Shown one piece after another: positions 42,497 through 51,257 of a stretch of 64,000 nt of DNA (the first letter of the stretch is position 1; each line of letters begins with the position of its first letter). The stretch covers positions 1,488,001 to 1,552,000 of the forward strand of contig NZ_JBBIFX010000001.1 of NCBI RefSeq assembly GCF_037543845.1, given 5' to 3'. The position numbers and the translations under genes were made by a program. The notes under the pieces were generated by a model. That model searched no databases. It was not told where the DNA came from and worked only from the letters and a program-made list of their open reading frames with translations. The DNA comes from Gymnodinialimonas ulvae. GTDB taxonomy: Bacteria; Pseudomonadota; Alphaproteobacteria; Rhodobacterales; Rhodobacteraceae.

Positions 42497-43699
42497 TCAG
42501 CCGACCACGTTGAACTCCGGCCCATAGGGATAGCCGGTGATGTTCTCGTTGCCCTCTTCGGTGATGATCAGGATGTCATGCTCGCGGTAGCCCCCTGCCC
42601 CGGGTTGGCCTTCGGGGATCGTCAGCATCGGCTCCATCGAGATCACCATGCCGGGCTCCAGAACCGTGTCGATGTCTTCGCGCAGCTCAAGCCCCGCTTC
42701 CCGACCGTAGTAATGCGACAACACGCCGAAGGAATGGCCGTAGCCGAAGGAGCGATATTGTAGAAGATCCCGCTCTGCGAAGAAGTCGTTGATCTTGTGG
42801 GTGACCTCCGCACAGGACGCGCCGGGTTTCAGCAGGCTGATGCCAAGCTCGTGGGCCGCGACATTGGCCTCCCAGATCTTGAGCGAGGCCGCATCGACCG
42901 TCTCAACGAACAACGTCCGCTCCAGCGCCGTGTAGTAGCCCGAGATCATCGGGAAGGTGTTGAGCGACAAAATATCGCCCCGCTCCAACGCGCGGCAGGT
43001 GACGGGATTATGGGCCCCGTCGGTGTTTATGCCGGACTGGAACCAGACCCAGGTGTCGCGGATCTCGCTGTCGGGGAAACGGCGCGCAATTTCCAACTCC
43101 ATCGCGTCACGCCCTGCCATGGCAACGTCTACCTCGCGCGCGCCTGCCTTGATGGCCTCGCGGATGGCATACCCGCCCACGTCGGCCGTGGCCGCGCCTG
43201 CGCGGATCAGCTCGATCTCAGCGGCGGATTTGTGCATCCGAAGCTGCATCGTGGTGGGTGCGATGTCCTTTTTGCCCGAGGGCGCCAGGAATTCATCCAA
43301 CAGCGCCATCTGCGCAATCGAAATGTGATCGCCCTCGAACCCGATGACCTTGCCCACCCCGGTCACAGACACGATCGCGCGCCAGTAGTTGTTCCGCTGC
43401 CAATCGGTGTAGGTGATGTTGTCGCCATACCCGCGACGCCACGGCTGCGCGGCGTCAATGCCCGCGCTCATCGTCACGGTCTCGGTCGCGGTCACCACCT
43501 GCGCATAGGGCCGCCCAAAGGCGCAATACAGAAAGCCCGAGTAATACGCGACGTTGTGCATCGAGGTCAGCACACAGGCATCAATCCCCTCCGCCGCCAT
43601 GGCCGCGCGCAGCTTTGCGAGGCGGCCCTCATATTCCGCATCGGAAAACGGAAGGGTCTTTTCGCCCTGGTGAAAACGGTAGAATTGTGGACGGTCCAT
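42497..43699 (-). CDS. Creatinase (creatine amidinohydrolase)
   Basis: A 400-residue pita-bread-fold hydrolase that splits creatine into sarcosine and urea. It matches my memory of Pseudomonas creatinase through long identical stretches, including FGRPYA, TDWQR and FQSGINTDGAHNPVT (His230 aligning with the catalytic His232), YYTALERTLF (Glu) and SMEPM (Glu). The aminopeptidase metal ligands are absent, as expected for creatinase rather than an Xaa-Pro peptidase. The ATG at 43699 begins MDRPQFYRFHQGEK, like the family; an upstream in-frame start adds 20 odd residues. No creatininase or sarcosine oxidase is in the window. Confidence 0.9.
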   Translation of the reverse strand: MDRPQFYRFHQGEKTLPFSDAEYEGRLAKLRAAMAAEGIDACVLTSMHNVAYYSGFLYCAFGRPYAQVVTATETVTMSAGIDAAQPWRRGYGDNITYTDWQRNNYWRAIVSVTGVGKVIGFEGDHISIAQMALLDEFLAPSGKKDIAPTTMQLRMHKSAAEIELIRAGAATADVGGYAIREAIKAGAREVDVAMAGRDAMELEIARRFPDSEIRDTWVWFQSGINTDGAHNPVTCRALERGDILSLNTFPMISGYYTALERTLFVETVDAASLKIWEANVAAHELGISLLKPGASCAEVTHKINDFFAERDLLQYRSFGYGHSFGVLSHYYGREAGLELREDIDTVLEPGMVISMEPMLTIPEGQPGAGGYREHDILIITEEGNENITGYPYGPEFNVVG

Positions 43700-44107
43700 C
43701 AAACCAACTCCTATCAAGCGCAGGGGCGATCGGATGACGGGAGTGGAACCCTCCCCCATCGCCCACGCGACAAAGCAAGATCCCGGCGTTCAGGATAGTG
43801 AATAAGGGTTTGCACCAAGTGCTGGCGACGCCATCGCCGACCCTTAGCTTCTATTAGACAAAGGGACGCGGCATTGGCTAGCGTGATCGCGGCAAGCAGG
43901 GTCGGAAATGACCGATTTTTCCTTTGGTTTTTCATTCGGCCTTCGCGCGGTCCATCCCCCTGTGGACAGAAGTTCATCCTTGGTGCGCGTCAGAGATGCT
44001 GAACCAGGCCTAGCGAACGCAATCCGAAGATCTGCGTCAAACACTGCCGAATTGCTCGCAACCTGGAAAAACACCATCACACGTCCGGACAACTTCTAGA
44101 GCCGCCG
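43700..44107. other. Non-coding or decayed stretch upstream of creatinase
   Basis: No frame here looks like a protein on either strand. The codon pattern and GC level vary over short distances, as in decayed sequence. The first ~100 bases should contain the creatinase promoter. The stretch leads directly into a GntR-regulator remnant. Confidence 0.5.
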
Positions 44108-44402
44108 CTATAGAGACTGCCTTTGAGCACCGCTCATCTGGTTCGCAGATTTTCGCGCCCTATCCGACGCTGACACCAACCAATGCACTGTGCTCTCCCA
44201 ATGGTCACGTGTTGCAACAAGTGCCTCATCCACATCGCCGGCCTCCAGGGCGGCAATATTGGCCAAATGCTTTTTCAAGGCTGACACGATACGGCGCGAC
44301 GGGGGGGCAGGTCGTTTTGTGCTGCTGACACATCGCGCAGACGCTTTGCTGCCTTTGGCACACCTTCTGTATGACGCTTCCTCCGCCGCATAAGTCTTGC
44401 GG
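44108..44402 (-). pseudogene. Remnant of a GntR/FadR-family regulator (FCD domain end)
   Basis: Translating the minus strand in the frame ending at the TAG at 44108 gives RRIVSALKKHLANIAALE, AGDVDEALVATRDHW and ESTVHWLVSAS. This strongly resembles the final helices of GntR FCD ligand domains, where AL.aGD.eaA...m..HW is conserved. Further upstream the sequence becomes Cys/Ser/Arg-rich and no HTH is found, so it is a truncated, probably frameshifted relic. Found by reading the strand; no intact gene start exists. Confidence 0.45.
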
Positions 44403-44802
44403 GGTCTTGCGCAAGACGCCCTTGACCATTTTTTCAGCTGCGTCTCCCGATGTTCCGGACTTCTTATTCATCATTGCTTCTTGAAGGCCACGATGAACCA
44501 GAAACCAACAATTGCTCAAATCCCCAATTCTGTCCAACGGGTGCTCGCGCCAGACAGAGCGCGATAGATCAACGGCACGACTGTCGGCTTCTGATCAAGC
44601 CCTGCGACCTGCGGAACGTCCAAAAAACGAGCGGGACAGGACTTGCAGGAAACTACGGACGCCTGTGGCACATTGAACTATGCCACCTCCATTCAACCTT
44701 CTGAGTCGTCATCTCTTCCCCGCCCCCCCAAGGGGCTGCCACGTCCCCTACATTTCACACCCAACTCCGCCTGCGCTTCAAATCAGCGCATCCGATCCCG
44801 CG
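44403..44802. other. Intergenic stretch with no supported gene
   Basis: About 400 bases between the GntR remnant and pcaG. Short open frames exist but none has a ribosome-binding site, domain signature or family-like composition. It may contain more of the decayed GntR gene. No hairpin terminator for the pca pair is evident. Confidence 0.45.
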
Positions 44803-45417
44803 TCAGACGTCGAAAAAGATCGTTTCTTTCGGCCCCTGCAGATGAATGTCGAACCGATAAACGCCGCCCTCTTCGGGATGCGCCAAAAGGGTCGGAAGGC
44901 GGATCTGATGTTCAATCTGCGACAGCACCGGGTCAGCCGCGTTGGCTTCGGCCTCGTCCGCGAAATAAATCCGCGTTTGCAGGCCGATGTTGATCCCACG
45001 CGCCACGATCCAGACGCTTACATGAGGCGCCTGCATGCGCCCGTCCGGAAATGGGACCGGGCCGGGCTTGACCGTCTCGAAGGTGAATTCTCCCGTCTCC
45101 ATATCGCCCGGTGACCGGCCCCAGCCGGTGAAGTGCGGATCCGCCTGCCCGCGCGTTTCATTCGCAGAGTTGAACAGACCCGCCGCGTCTGCTTGCCAGA
45201 TCTCGACCATCGCATCCTTCAGCGCCGTCTCGGTTCCGTCGAACACCGTGCCCTTGATCGTGATTTCCTGTCCTCGCACCGGCCCGGTCTTCATCACGGC
45301 ACCCAAATCGCGGTCGTAAATCCCGATCCCCGCGAAATTCGGGGTGCAGCCGATGTGCACATACGGACCCGCCGTCTGGCTTGGGCTCTCCTTGAGTTCA
45401 TCGCGCAGCCCCATCAT
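44803..45417 (-). CDS. pcaG: Protocatechuate 3,4-dioxygenase alpha subunit
   Basis: A 204-residue intradiol dioxygenase alpha chain. It begins with the typical ESPSQTAGPYVHIG, then GTVFDGTETALKDAMVEIWQADAAG, and has GFTFETVKPGP-like and RMQAPHVSVWIVARGINIGLQTRIYF segments. As in other alpha subunits the iron ligands are incomplete (HVSVW instead of HIHF). The start at 45417 overlaps the pcaH stop. Together with PcaH it opens the ring of protocatechuate to carboxymuconate. Confidence 0.93.
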   Translation of the reverse strand: MMGLRDELKESPSQTAGPYVHIGCTPNFAGIGIYDRDLGAVMKTGPVRGQEITIKGTVFDGTETALKDAMVEIWQADAAGLFNSANETRGQADPHFTGWGRSPGDMETGEFTFETVKPGPVPFPDGRMQAPHVSVWIVARGINIGLQTRIYFADEAEANAADPVLSQIEHQIRLPTLLAHPEEGGVYRFDIHLQGPKETIFFDV

Positions 45418-46151
45418 AGCCCCTCCACCCGGTTCTCGAAATGGGTTTGCCGTCGTCCCCGCAGCACCATGTCGAAGCGATAGGCGCGGGCGTCCATCGG
45501 CACCGTGCGCTTCATGTCGAGCGTCGCCGTCAATGCGTCTACTGCCACTTGGCTTTTCAACACTCCCACGATCGGGCAGAGCGGGATCAACGGGTCACCG
45601 TCGAAATACATCTGCGTGATTAAACGCTGCGCAAACCCTTGGCCAAAAAGTGAAAAATGGATATGCGCCGGCCGCCAGTCATTCGCGCCGTTCGGCCAGG
45701 GATAGGGGCCGGGCAAGATCGTGCGAAACTCATAGCTGCCGTCATCGCCCGTGATGGTGCGTCCGCAGCCTCCGAAATTCGGATCCAGCGGGGCCAGATA
45801 GCCCTCTTTCTTGTGCCGATAACGCCCGCCGGCGTTGGCCTGCCAAAACTCCACCAAGGCACCGGCCACCGGGCGGGCATTTTCATCAAGCACGTGGCCG
45901 TGCACGATGATCCGTGGCCCGATGGCGCTCTCGCCGGGTTGCGCAAAATTCCGGATCAAGTCGTTGTCGAGCGGCCCCAGAATATCGTGGCCGAAAACGG
46001 GCGACGTCTCTTCGCTCAATGTGGTCGGGAACGAGATCAGTGCGGCCTGCGGGCTCCGCTTCACGCTGGTCTTGTAGGGCGGTGTCAGCGCATCGGGTTG
46101 CCATGCGCGGTCCCGCGCGATGTACCCACCACGCCGCGTGTCGTCGACCAT
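45414..46151 (-). CDS. pcaH: Protocatechuate 3,4-dioxygenase beta subunit
   Basis: A 245-residue beta chain holding the iron site. Ligands are visible as the tyrosine in GGRYRHKKEGYLAP, the tyrosine in GPYPW, and the histidines in WRPAHIHFSLFG. The N-terminal YIARDRAWQPDALTPPYKTSVKRSP is characteristic of the beta subunit. The ATG at 46151 follows GGGAG; an in-frame start 20 codons upstream is unlikely. Organised pcaH–pcaG, but the rest of the beta-ketoadipate cluster (pcaQDCBIJF) is not next to it here. Confidence 0.93.
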   Translation of the reverse strand: MVDDTRRGGYIARDRAWQPDALTPPYKTSVKRSPQAALISFPTTLSEETSPVFGHDILGPLDNDLIRNFAQPGESAIGPRIIVHGHVLDENARPVAGALVEFWQANAGGRYRHKKEGYLAPLDPNFGGCGRTITGDDGSYEFRTILPGPYPWPNGANDWRPAHIHFSLFGQGFAQRLITQMYFDGDPLIPLCPIVGVLKSQVAVDALTATLDMKRTVPMDARAYRFDMVLRGRRQTHFENRVEGL

Positions 46152-46238
46152 AGGGCGTCTCCCTTGCCTTGCCTCGCGTAGCGCAGTCGAGCGCAGATTT
46201 CCCCGATGCACAAGGCCGCATAGACTGCGAAGACTTGC

Positions 46239-47567
46239 TCAGCGCAGGAAGCTGGACATGATCGCGCGCAAATCCACCCGCGCCCCAAGCCGCGTCGCCA
46301 GCAGGTACAAGCCACCGATCTTGCGCTGTAAAAACAGCGTATCGGCGGGCGGGATATGCCACAGGTCGCGCTCCTGCCCGATGATCTGGCCGCGTTTTCG
46401 CAGGTCGTTTGCAAGGTCCGTCGTGCCAAAATCAAAGGCCTCGGGCTGGCGAAGCGCGGAAAAACCCAGCTCCGACATATCGAGGATCGCGTCACGATGG
46501 GCCGCAGACAGGCCTGGCCTGATAAACCCTATGGCTTCCAGCTGCGTCAGGATATCACTGCGCTGTCCGTCCAATCCCGCTCTCAGCAGCCGCAAATGAC
46601 CGTCCGCAAGCGGCGCAGGGATTTCGCGCGTGGCACCAAAATCCAGCAAAACGATCTGGCCGGTGTCCGCGCGCCAGCGGTAGTTGGCAAAGTTCGGGTC
46701 CGTCTGCATGACGCGAAATTCGAACAATTCGCGAAGGCACAATTCGATCAACGCTGACATCGCCGCATCGCGATCGGTCGGAGCCTCGGCCAGCGCCTCA
46801 ATCGGAGCCGCATCCTCAAATGACATCGCGAGCGCCACGTCGGTCGACAGATCGTCGCGATATGTCGGCACGACGAAGCGAGGGTCGTCGGCCAGATGCG
46901 TTGCAAACCGGGCAAGATAACGACCCTCGCGCGCGTAATCAGCCTCTTCATGGAGCTGAACGCGCGCCTCGGTCAAAAGCGGCCCCAGGTCGAGTTCCTT
47001 CGGCCAAAGGCCGGACCACCGGATCAGCGCCGCAGCGTTGTCGAGGTCGCTGTCGATGGCATCTTTCACGCCCGGATATTGCAGCTTCAACGCAAGCCGC
47101 ATGCCATCACGCGCCACGGCGCGGTGCACCTGCCCGATCGAGGCCGCCGCCAGCGGCGCCGTTGAGAAGCTTTTGAAATGGTGTCTGAAATCAGCGCCAT
47201 ATGCCGCTGTCAGCACATCCTTCACCTGCGCGGGCGTCATTGCGTCACCCTCGGCGCGCAGCCGTGCGAGGATGCCGGCCAGTTCGGGCGGCAAGACATC
47301 GCCCGTTTCCATCGACAAAAGCTGCCCCAATTTCATCGCCGCTCCGCGCATTTCCGCAAGGCGATCGGTTATACGTGTCAAGTTGCGCGGGGTCATCAGC
47401 GCGCCCGCCATATCGGCTTCCCCGCCTTTGACGATCGCGCGCGCCTTGGCCAACGCGGCCTGTCCGGCCAGGCCTGTGGCAAGCCCGCCCATGCGCGTGA
47501 ACCGCGTCAGTCGGCCCGTCGGGACAGCCCGAGGCCGGAGGGAGTTTGCAGGGCTGGGGTCTGACAT
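46239..47567 (-). CDS. ABC1/UbiB-family atypical kinase
   Basis: A 442-residue ADCK/ABC1 family protein. The KxGQ motif is in GAAMKLGQLLSM (near 80), the alanine-rich loop in PLAAASIGQVHRAV, the catalytic Lys in LALKLQYPGV, and the metal-binding DFG in VLLDFGATREI (near 310). No membrane helix is obvious, unlike UbiB. Such proteins support quinone or lipid metabolism. Upstream of pcaH by 87 bases on the same strand, so possibly co-transcribed. Confidence 0.85.
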   Translation of the reverse strand: MSDPSPANSLRPRAVPTGRLTRFTRMGGLATGLAGQAALAKARAIVKGGEADMAGALMTPRNLTRITDRLAEMRGAAMKLGQLLSMETGDVLPPELAGILARLRAEGDAMTPAQVKDVLTAAYGADFRHHFKSFSTAPLAAASIGQVHRAVARDGMRLALKLQYPGVKDAIDSDLDNAAALIRWSGLWPKELDLGPLLTEARVQLHEEADYAREGRYLARFATHLADDPRFVVPTYRDDLSTDVALAMSFEDAAPIEALAEAPTDRDAAMSALIELCLRELFEFRVMQTDPNFANYRWRADTGQIVLLDFGATREIPAPLADGHLRLLRAGLDGQRSDILTQLEAIGFIRPGLSAAHRDAILDMSELGFSALRQPEAFDFGTTDLANDLRKRGQIIGQERDLWHIPPADTLFLQRKIGGLYLLATRLGARVDLRAIMSSFLR

Positions 47568-47886
47568 GATCGGAGCTCAATGCGGCGGAGGGCCGACGAA
47601 GGAGAAACTAGGCCGCGGACGCGCCATGTACAGGTCAGCGGGCTGACTTGCTTTCGAGCGCCAATGGCCAGCGCGGCCGGGAAGCCTTCTTGGTGGCAAT
47701 CGTGTTGATGTGCCAGTCGAACGGCGCATCGCCTCACCCCGAACGCTACGAGATGCAGTCGATCTGTCGTGCCGCCCAGGCTCCTGCAGGACGTATCGGA
47801 TCTGCGTGGGCGAAACAGCCGTGGGGGACCCTCGCTCCGCGTACGAGCGTGCAGCGTCAAAGGGAGGACAGCACGACGGTAATCCG
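47568..47886. other. Intergenic stretch with no supported gene
   Basis: A 319-base gap between the ABC1 kinase gene and the diguanylate cyclase. Open frames on both strands are Arg/Ser-rich shadows without recognisable domains or ribosome-binding sites. It presumably holds the kinase promoter on its left side. Confidence 0.45.
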
Positions 47887-48900
47887 TCACGCCAGCTCCG
47901 GATCAAAGATACTGTATTGGCCTCGGCCATTATGTTTGGCCGCATAAAGCGCATTGTCGACATCTTCCATCAATTGCTTCAACTCGGGACGCCTTTGATA
48001 AGATGGGGTCGAGGCAATCCCGACACTGGCGGAGATCCGGACCGTGATATCTTCGATGTAGATCGGTTCCTCAATGCGCCGAATGATGCGGTTTGCAATC
48101 CGCGCGACGACAGCGTCGGATTGCGCCGGGCGCAGGGCGATCAAGAACTCATCGCCACCGATCCGCGCCGGAAAGTCGTGGCGGCGCAATTCGCTGTCGA
48201 GGATTTTGCCGATCTCCATCAACACCGCATCGCCTGCGGCATGGCCATGGGTGTCGTTGACTTGTTTGAACAGATCGAGATCGAGGTGCATCAGGGTGAA
48301 GTCCTGATTGCGCGATGAAATCAGATACTTCAGCTCGTCGTCCATCGCGCGCCGGTTCGACAGGCCCGTCAGCACATCTGTACGCGCCTGTGCCTGGGCG
48401 ATGGCATGGGCATCCTGCAGCCGGTTGGTGAGGTGTTCTGACAGCCGCGTGGTGGAGGCTTTGGCCTCATTCAGATACAGCAATTCCACCGTCTGATCGG
48501 TGGGGGCAAAATCCGTCAGCGTTAGGGAAAATTCGGTCACGGCCCGTGCGAACGAGAGGCCGAAGGACAAGTTCATCACGGCCCCGGCCCCGCCGGGCAA
48601 CGGCTGGATCACACCGCGGAAGGGCAGATGATCCGCCTGCCGGAGCGACAGGCTCAGGCGTTGATTGGCCGCTTGCATCAATGCATCAAAGTTATCGATC
48701 CCATCAGGCCGCCTGATGCGAAAGACATCAAGGATCTGGCGTCCGACACTGCCCGGAGAACCAACCATCCGTTCGCAGGTCGGACCCGCATGCAAGATCG
48801 TGCCATCGGCGCCGATATGAATATGCATGGGCAGAAGCGCATCCATGACACTTTGCGGCAGGACCAGCGCGCCGCCGGCTTTGGGGGTTTGGATGTTCAC
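47887..48900 (-). CDS. Diguanylate cyclase with H-NOX-associated sensor domain
   Basis: A 337-residue signalling protein. The N-terminal 150 residues look like the HNOBA (H-NOX-associated PAS-like) domain: PMHIHIGADGTILHAGPTCERM, then ILDVFRIRRPDGIDNFDAL and the ending ELLYLNEAKAS before a linker helix. The C-terminal GGDEF domain has TDVLTGLSNRRAMD, DLDLFKQVNDTHGH and an intact RIGGDEF active site. It starts with a GTG whose first bases overlap the H-NOX stop (GTGA), so the two are coupled. No EAL domain. It makes cyclic di-GMP, presumably under control of the partner. Confidence 0.85.
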   Translation of the reverse strand: MNIQTPKAGGALVLPQSVMDALLPMHIHIGADGTILHAGPTCERMVGSPGSVGRQILDVFRIRRPDGIDNFDALMQAANQRLSLSLRQADHLPFRGVIQPLPGGAGAVMNLSFGLSFARAVTEFSLTLTDFAPTDQTVELLYLNEAKASTTRLSEHLTNRLQDAHAIAQAQARTDVLTGLSNRRAMDDELKYLISSRNQDFTLMHLDLDLFKQVNDTHGHAAGDAVLMEIGKILDSELRRHDFPARIGGDEFLIALRPAQSDAVVARIANRIIRRIEEPIYIEDITVRISASVGIASTPSYQRRPELKQLMEDVDNALYAAKHNGRGQYSIFDPELA

Positions 48901-49484
48901 GCCGGCACCTCGCCCAAGACGAACGCGTTGCCCTTGGAATGGGCGGTATCGAAAATGTCGATGTGCAGGCATTCCTTTTTGCCGTCGAAGCCGTCGAGGC
49001 TCAACGTGGCCAATGCGCCATAATCATCCGCCATGGCCCGCAGAGCCCCCAGGAGAATCGGACCGATTCCCGGCAAGACCCACCGTGCTTTCAGCTGAAA
49101 GGTGCGCTCATCGACCGCGAACACCTCGATCTCGGGCATCTCGATATTGGGCATCGCCATGCGTCCGCGTTCCGGCAGCTCATCCAGCGACAGCAGAAAA
49201 TCCGATAGGGTCGACCCACCAAAACGCAGCAATCTCTTGAGCGGAGCGTAGGGCGGATGTGTGATCAGGAACGTGCCAAGATCCTCCAGCAACACATTGG
49301 GATGTTTATGTAAAAGCGTCCTTGCGGCGTCGAAGCAGGATAGGGTGAGCCGGTCGTCATATTGCAACATCGCCTCGAAATCGACGAAACGGAGTTGCGC
49401 AACGCTGCGCACCTCATCCCAGACCTCACGACCGTAGGTATCGACCAGAAACCCCTGGAAGGCGCGATTGATCATCCCGTGCAT
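48897..49484 (-). CDS. H-NOX (haem NO-binding) domain protein, apparently lacking the haem-ligand histidine
   Basis: A 195-residue stand-alone H-NOX protein. The N-terminus MHGMINRAFQGFLVDTYGREVWDEV fits the family, as do HPNVLLEDLGTFLI and the later LPGIGPILLGALRAMADDYG. Where canonical H-NOX proteins read LDxLH, with the haem-ligand His (102 in the Thermoanaerobacter protein), this one has SLDELPERG, placing Pro104 there. The downstream haem-propionate motif YxSxR is also not seen (LKARW instead). It is coupled to a diguanylate cyclase. Either haem is bound differently or the protein senses something else. Confidence 0.82.
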   Translation of the reverse strand: MHGMINRAFQGFLVDTYGREVWDEVRSVAQLRFVDFEAMLQYDDRLTLSCFDAARTLLHKHPNVLLEDLGTFLITHPPYAPLKRLLRFGGSTLSDFLLSLDELPERGRMAMPNIEMPEIEVFAVDERTFQLKARWVLPGIGPILLGALRAMADDYGALATLSLDGFDGKKECLHIDIFDTAHSKGNAFVLGEVPA

Positions 49485-49569
49485 TGAGCGGCCTGCCTCT
49501 CATACGGACCATTGCTGAAGCGACCCTAGAGAGGAGAGGTAAACATTCCCTTGCCACGCCAGGCGGGCC

Positions 49570-51132
49570 TCAGAAATCGGTCGGCGCTCCGCCTTCGGCT
49601 TTTCTGCGGGCCACGAAATCCGCCAGTTCGTCACGGATCGCGATATCCATGGGCGGGGCTTCGAAGTCGTTCAGGATCGCTTTGTACGTGTTGTGCGCGC
49701 GTTCCGCCGTCCAGACCGCGCCATCCAGCCGCCACGCCTCATAGTTGCGCCAATCCGACAGGAACGGGCCGTAAAACGCCTCCTGATATCGGTCTTGGGT
49801 GTGCTGGCAGCCGAAATAATGCCCGCCCGGACCAACTTCGCGGATCGCGTCAATGGCGATGTCCTCGTCTTCGGTGCCCAGAAGCTGCGGCTCGAAATAG
49901 CGTTGGATTTGCTGCAAAACCTCGCAATCCATGACGAATTTCTCGGGGCTGGCGATCAAGCCACCCTCAAGCCAGCCGGCGGCGTGATAGATCATGTTCG
50001 CCCCGGATTGGACCCCGGACCACAGCGAATGCGCCGTTTCCCACATCGCCTGCCCGTCGGGCACATTGGCGGCACAGACCCCGCTGGCGCGCATCGGCAA
50101 ACCATAAAATCGCGCCATCTGCCCGGTCATCTGGGTCGCGCGCATGTATTCAGGGGTTCCGAACGCGGGCGCGCCCGATTTCATGTCGACATTTGAGGTA
50201 AACGTCCCGATCGCCACCGGGCATCCGGGGGCAATCCATTGCAAAAGTGCAATGGCGGCAAGCCCCTCCGCAATGCTGAGCGTGACCGCGCCCGACAACG
50301 TCACCGGCGCCATCGCACCGGCCAGCGTGAAGGGGGTCACAACCGTCGGCTGGCCACGCCGCGCCAGTCGCATCGCGCCGTCGAGCATCGGGAAATCGTG
50401 CTTCAAGGGGCTGACCGAGTTGATGTTGGTATACATCCTTGGCGTGGCGTCGAATTCTTCGTGGCTGAGCCCGCTCGCAATCCGCACCATCTCCATCACG
50501 TCTTCGACGCGTTCGGCCCCCAGCGAATAGGCATGGGCGACCTTGTCTGTCAGGGTCAGCTTCTCGAACAGGCAATCGAGGTGGCGCACACTGGCGTGCA
50601 CGTCGATCGGTTCCACCGGATAGCCGCCCGCAAAATGGATGCAGTTGAAATACTGCGTCAGCTTTATGAATTCGACATAGGTTTCCATGTCGCCGGGCCG
50701 CTTGCCGCGCTCCATGTCCCAGGCATTTGGCGGGCTGGAGACGTTGCCAAAGACCATGTGTTTGCCGCCCATGGTGAGCGTCCGGTCCTTGTTGCGCGGC
50801 GTGATCGTGAAGGTCTCGGGCGCTTTGGCGACCATTTCCTCGACGAAATCACGCTCGAAGAAGACGTTTTGCCCCTCGACCTTGCAGCCCGCCTGTTTGA
50901 GGTAGCCCACCGCTTCGTCGTTCAGGAACTCGATCCCGATCTCCGACAGGATCCGCATCGCACCCCGATGGATCGCCTGCACGCCCTCCTCACCCAGCGG
51001 CTCGGTCGGGCGGTCGTTGTTGACCGGCACACGCCAGGGCGTCTGGTCGATTGCATGGGCGGCGGCGCGGGCGGCACCGGCGGCACGACCACCGGAACGG
51101 CGACGACGGGGCGGGGCAGAGGCTTCGGTCAT
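49570..51132 (-). CDS. MttB-family methyltransferase (non-pyrrolysine)
   Basis: A 520-residue member of the trimethylamine/glycine-betaine methyltransferase superfamily. The frame is uninterrupted, so no amber pyrrolysine codon is used, as in MtgB-type betaine methyltransferases. Family-like segments include GIEFLNDEAVGYLKQAGCKVEG, YTNINSVSPLKHD, GTFTSNVDMKSGAP and GVCAANVPDGQAMWET. The first 30 residues are an Arg/Ala/Gly-rich leader. No corrinoid protein or reductase gene is adjacent. Substrate probably a quaternary amine; not resolved. Confidence 0.85.
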   Translation of the reverse strand: MTEASAPPRRRRSGGRAAGAARAAAHAIDQTPWRVPVNNDRPTEPLGEEGVQAIHRGAMRILSEIGIEFLNDEAVGYLKQAGCKVEGQNVFFERDFVEEMVAKAPETFTITPRNKDRTLTMGGKHMVFGNVSSPPNAWDMERGKRPGDMETYVEFIKLTQYFNCIHFAGGYPVEPIDVHASVRHLDCLFEKLTLTDKVAHAYSLGAERVEDVMEMVRIASGLSHEEFDATPRMYTNINSVSPLKHDFPMLDGAMRLARRGQPTVVTPFTLAGAMAPVTLSGAVTLSIAEGLAAIALLQWIAPGCPVAIGTFTSNVDMKSGAPAFGTPEYMRATQMTGQMARFYGLPMRASGVCAANVPDGQAMWETAHSLWSGVQSGANMIYHAAGWLEGGLIASPEKFVMDCEVLQQIQRYFEPQLLGTEDEDIAIDAIREVGPGGHYFGCQHTQDRYQEAFYGPFLSDWRNYEAWRLDGAVWTAERAHNTYKAILNDFEAPPMDIAIRDELADFVARRKAEGGAPTDF

Positions 51133-51257
51133 GGGACGGCACGTTCGATTAGGATCTATTGTGCGCCATCATCTCCCAAGGCCCACCACATTGCATTGGC
51201 ACAATGCGACGCAATCACGTCGCATTTGGCCGATCACACGACGCATTGCCCGACCGA

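Noticed and set aside
42497..43699. DMSP lyase DddP or Xaa-Pro peptidase as identity of the M24-fold protein
   Set aside because: The sequence matches creatinase at the catalytic His and Glu positions and across long stretches; the peptidase metal ligands are missing.
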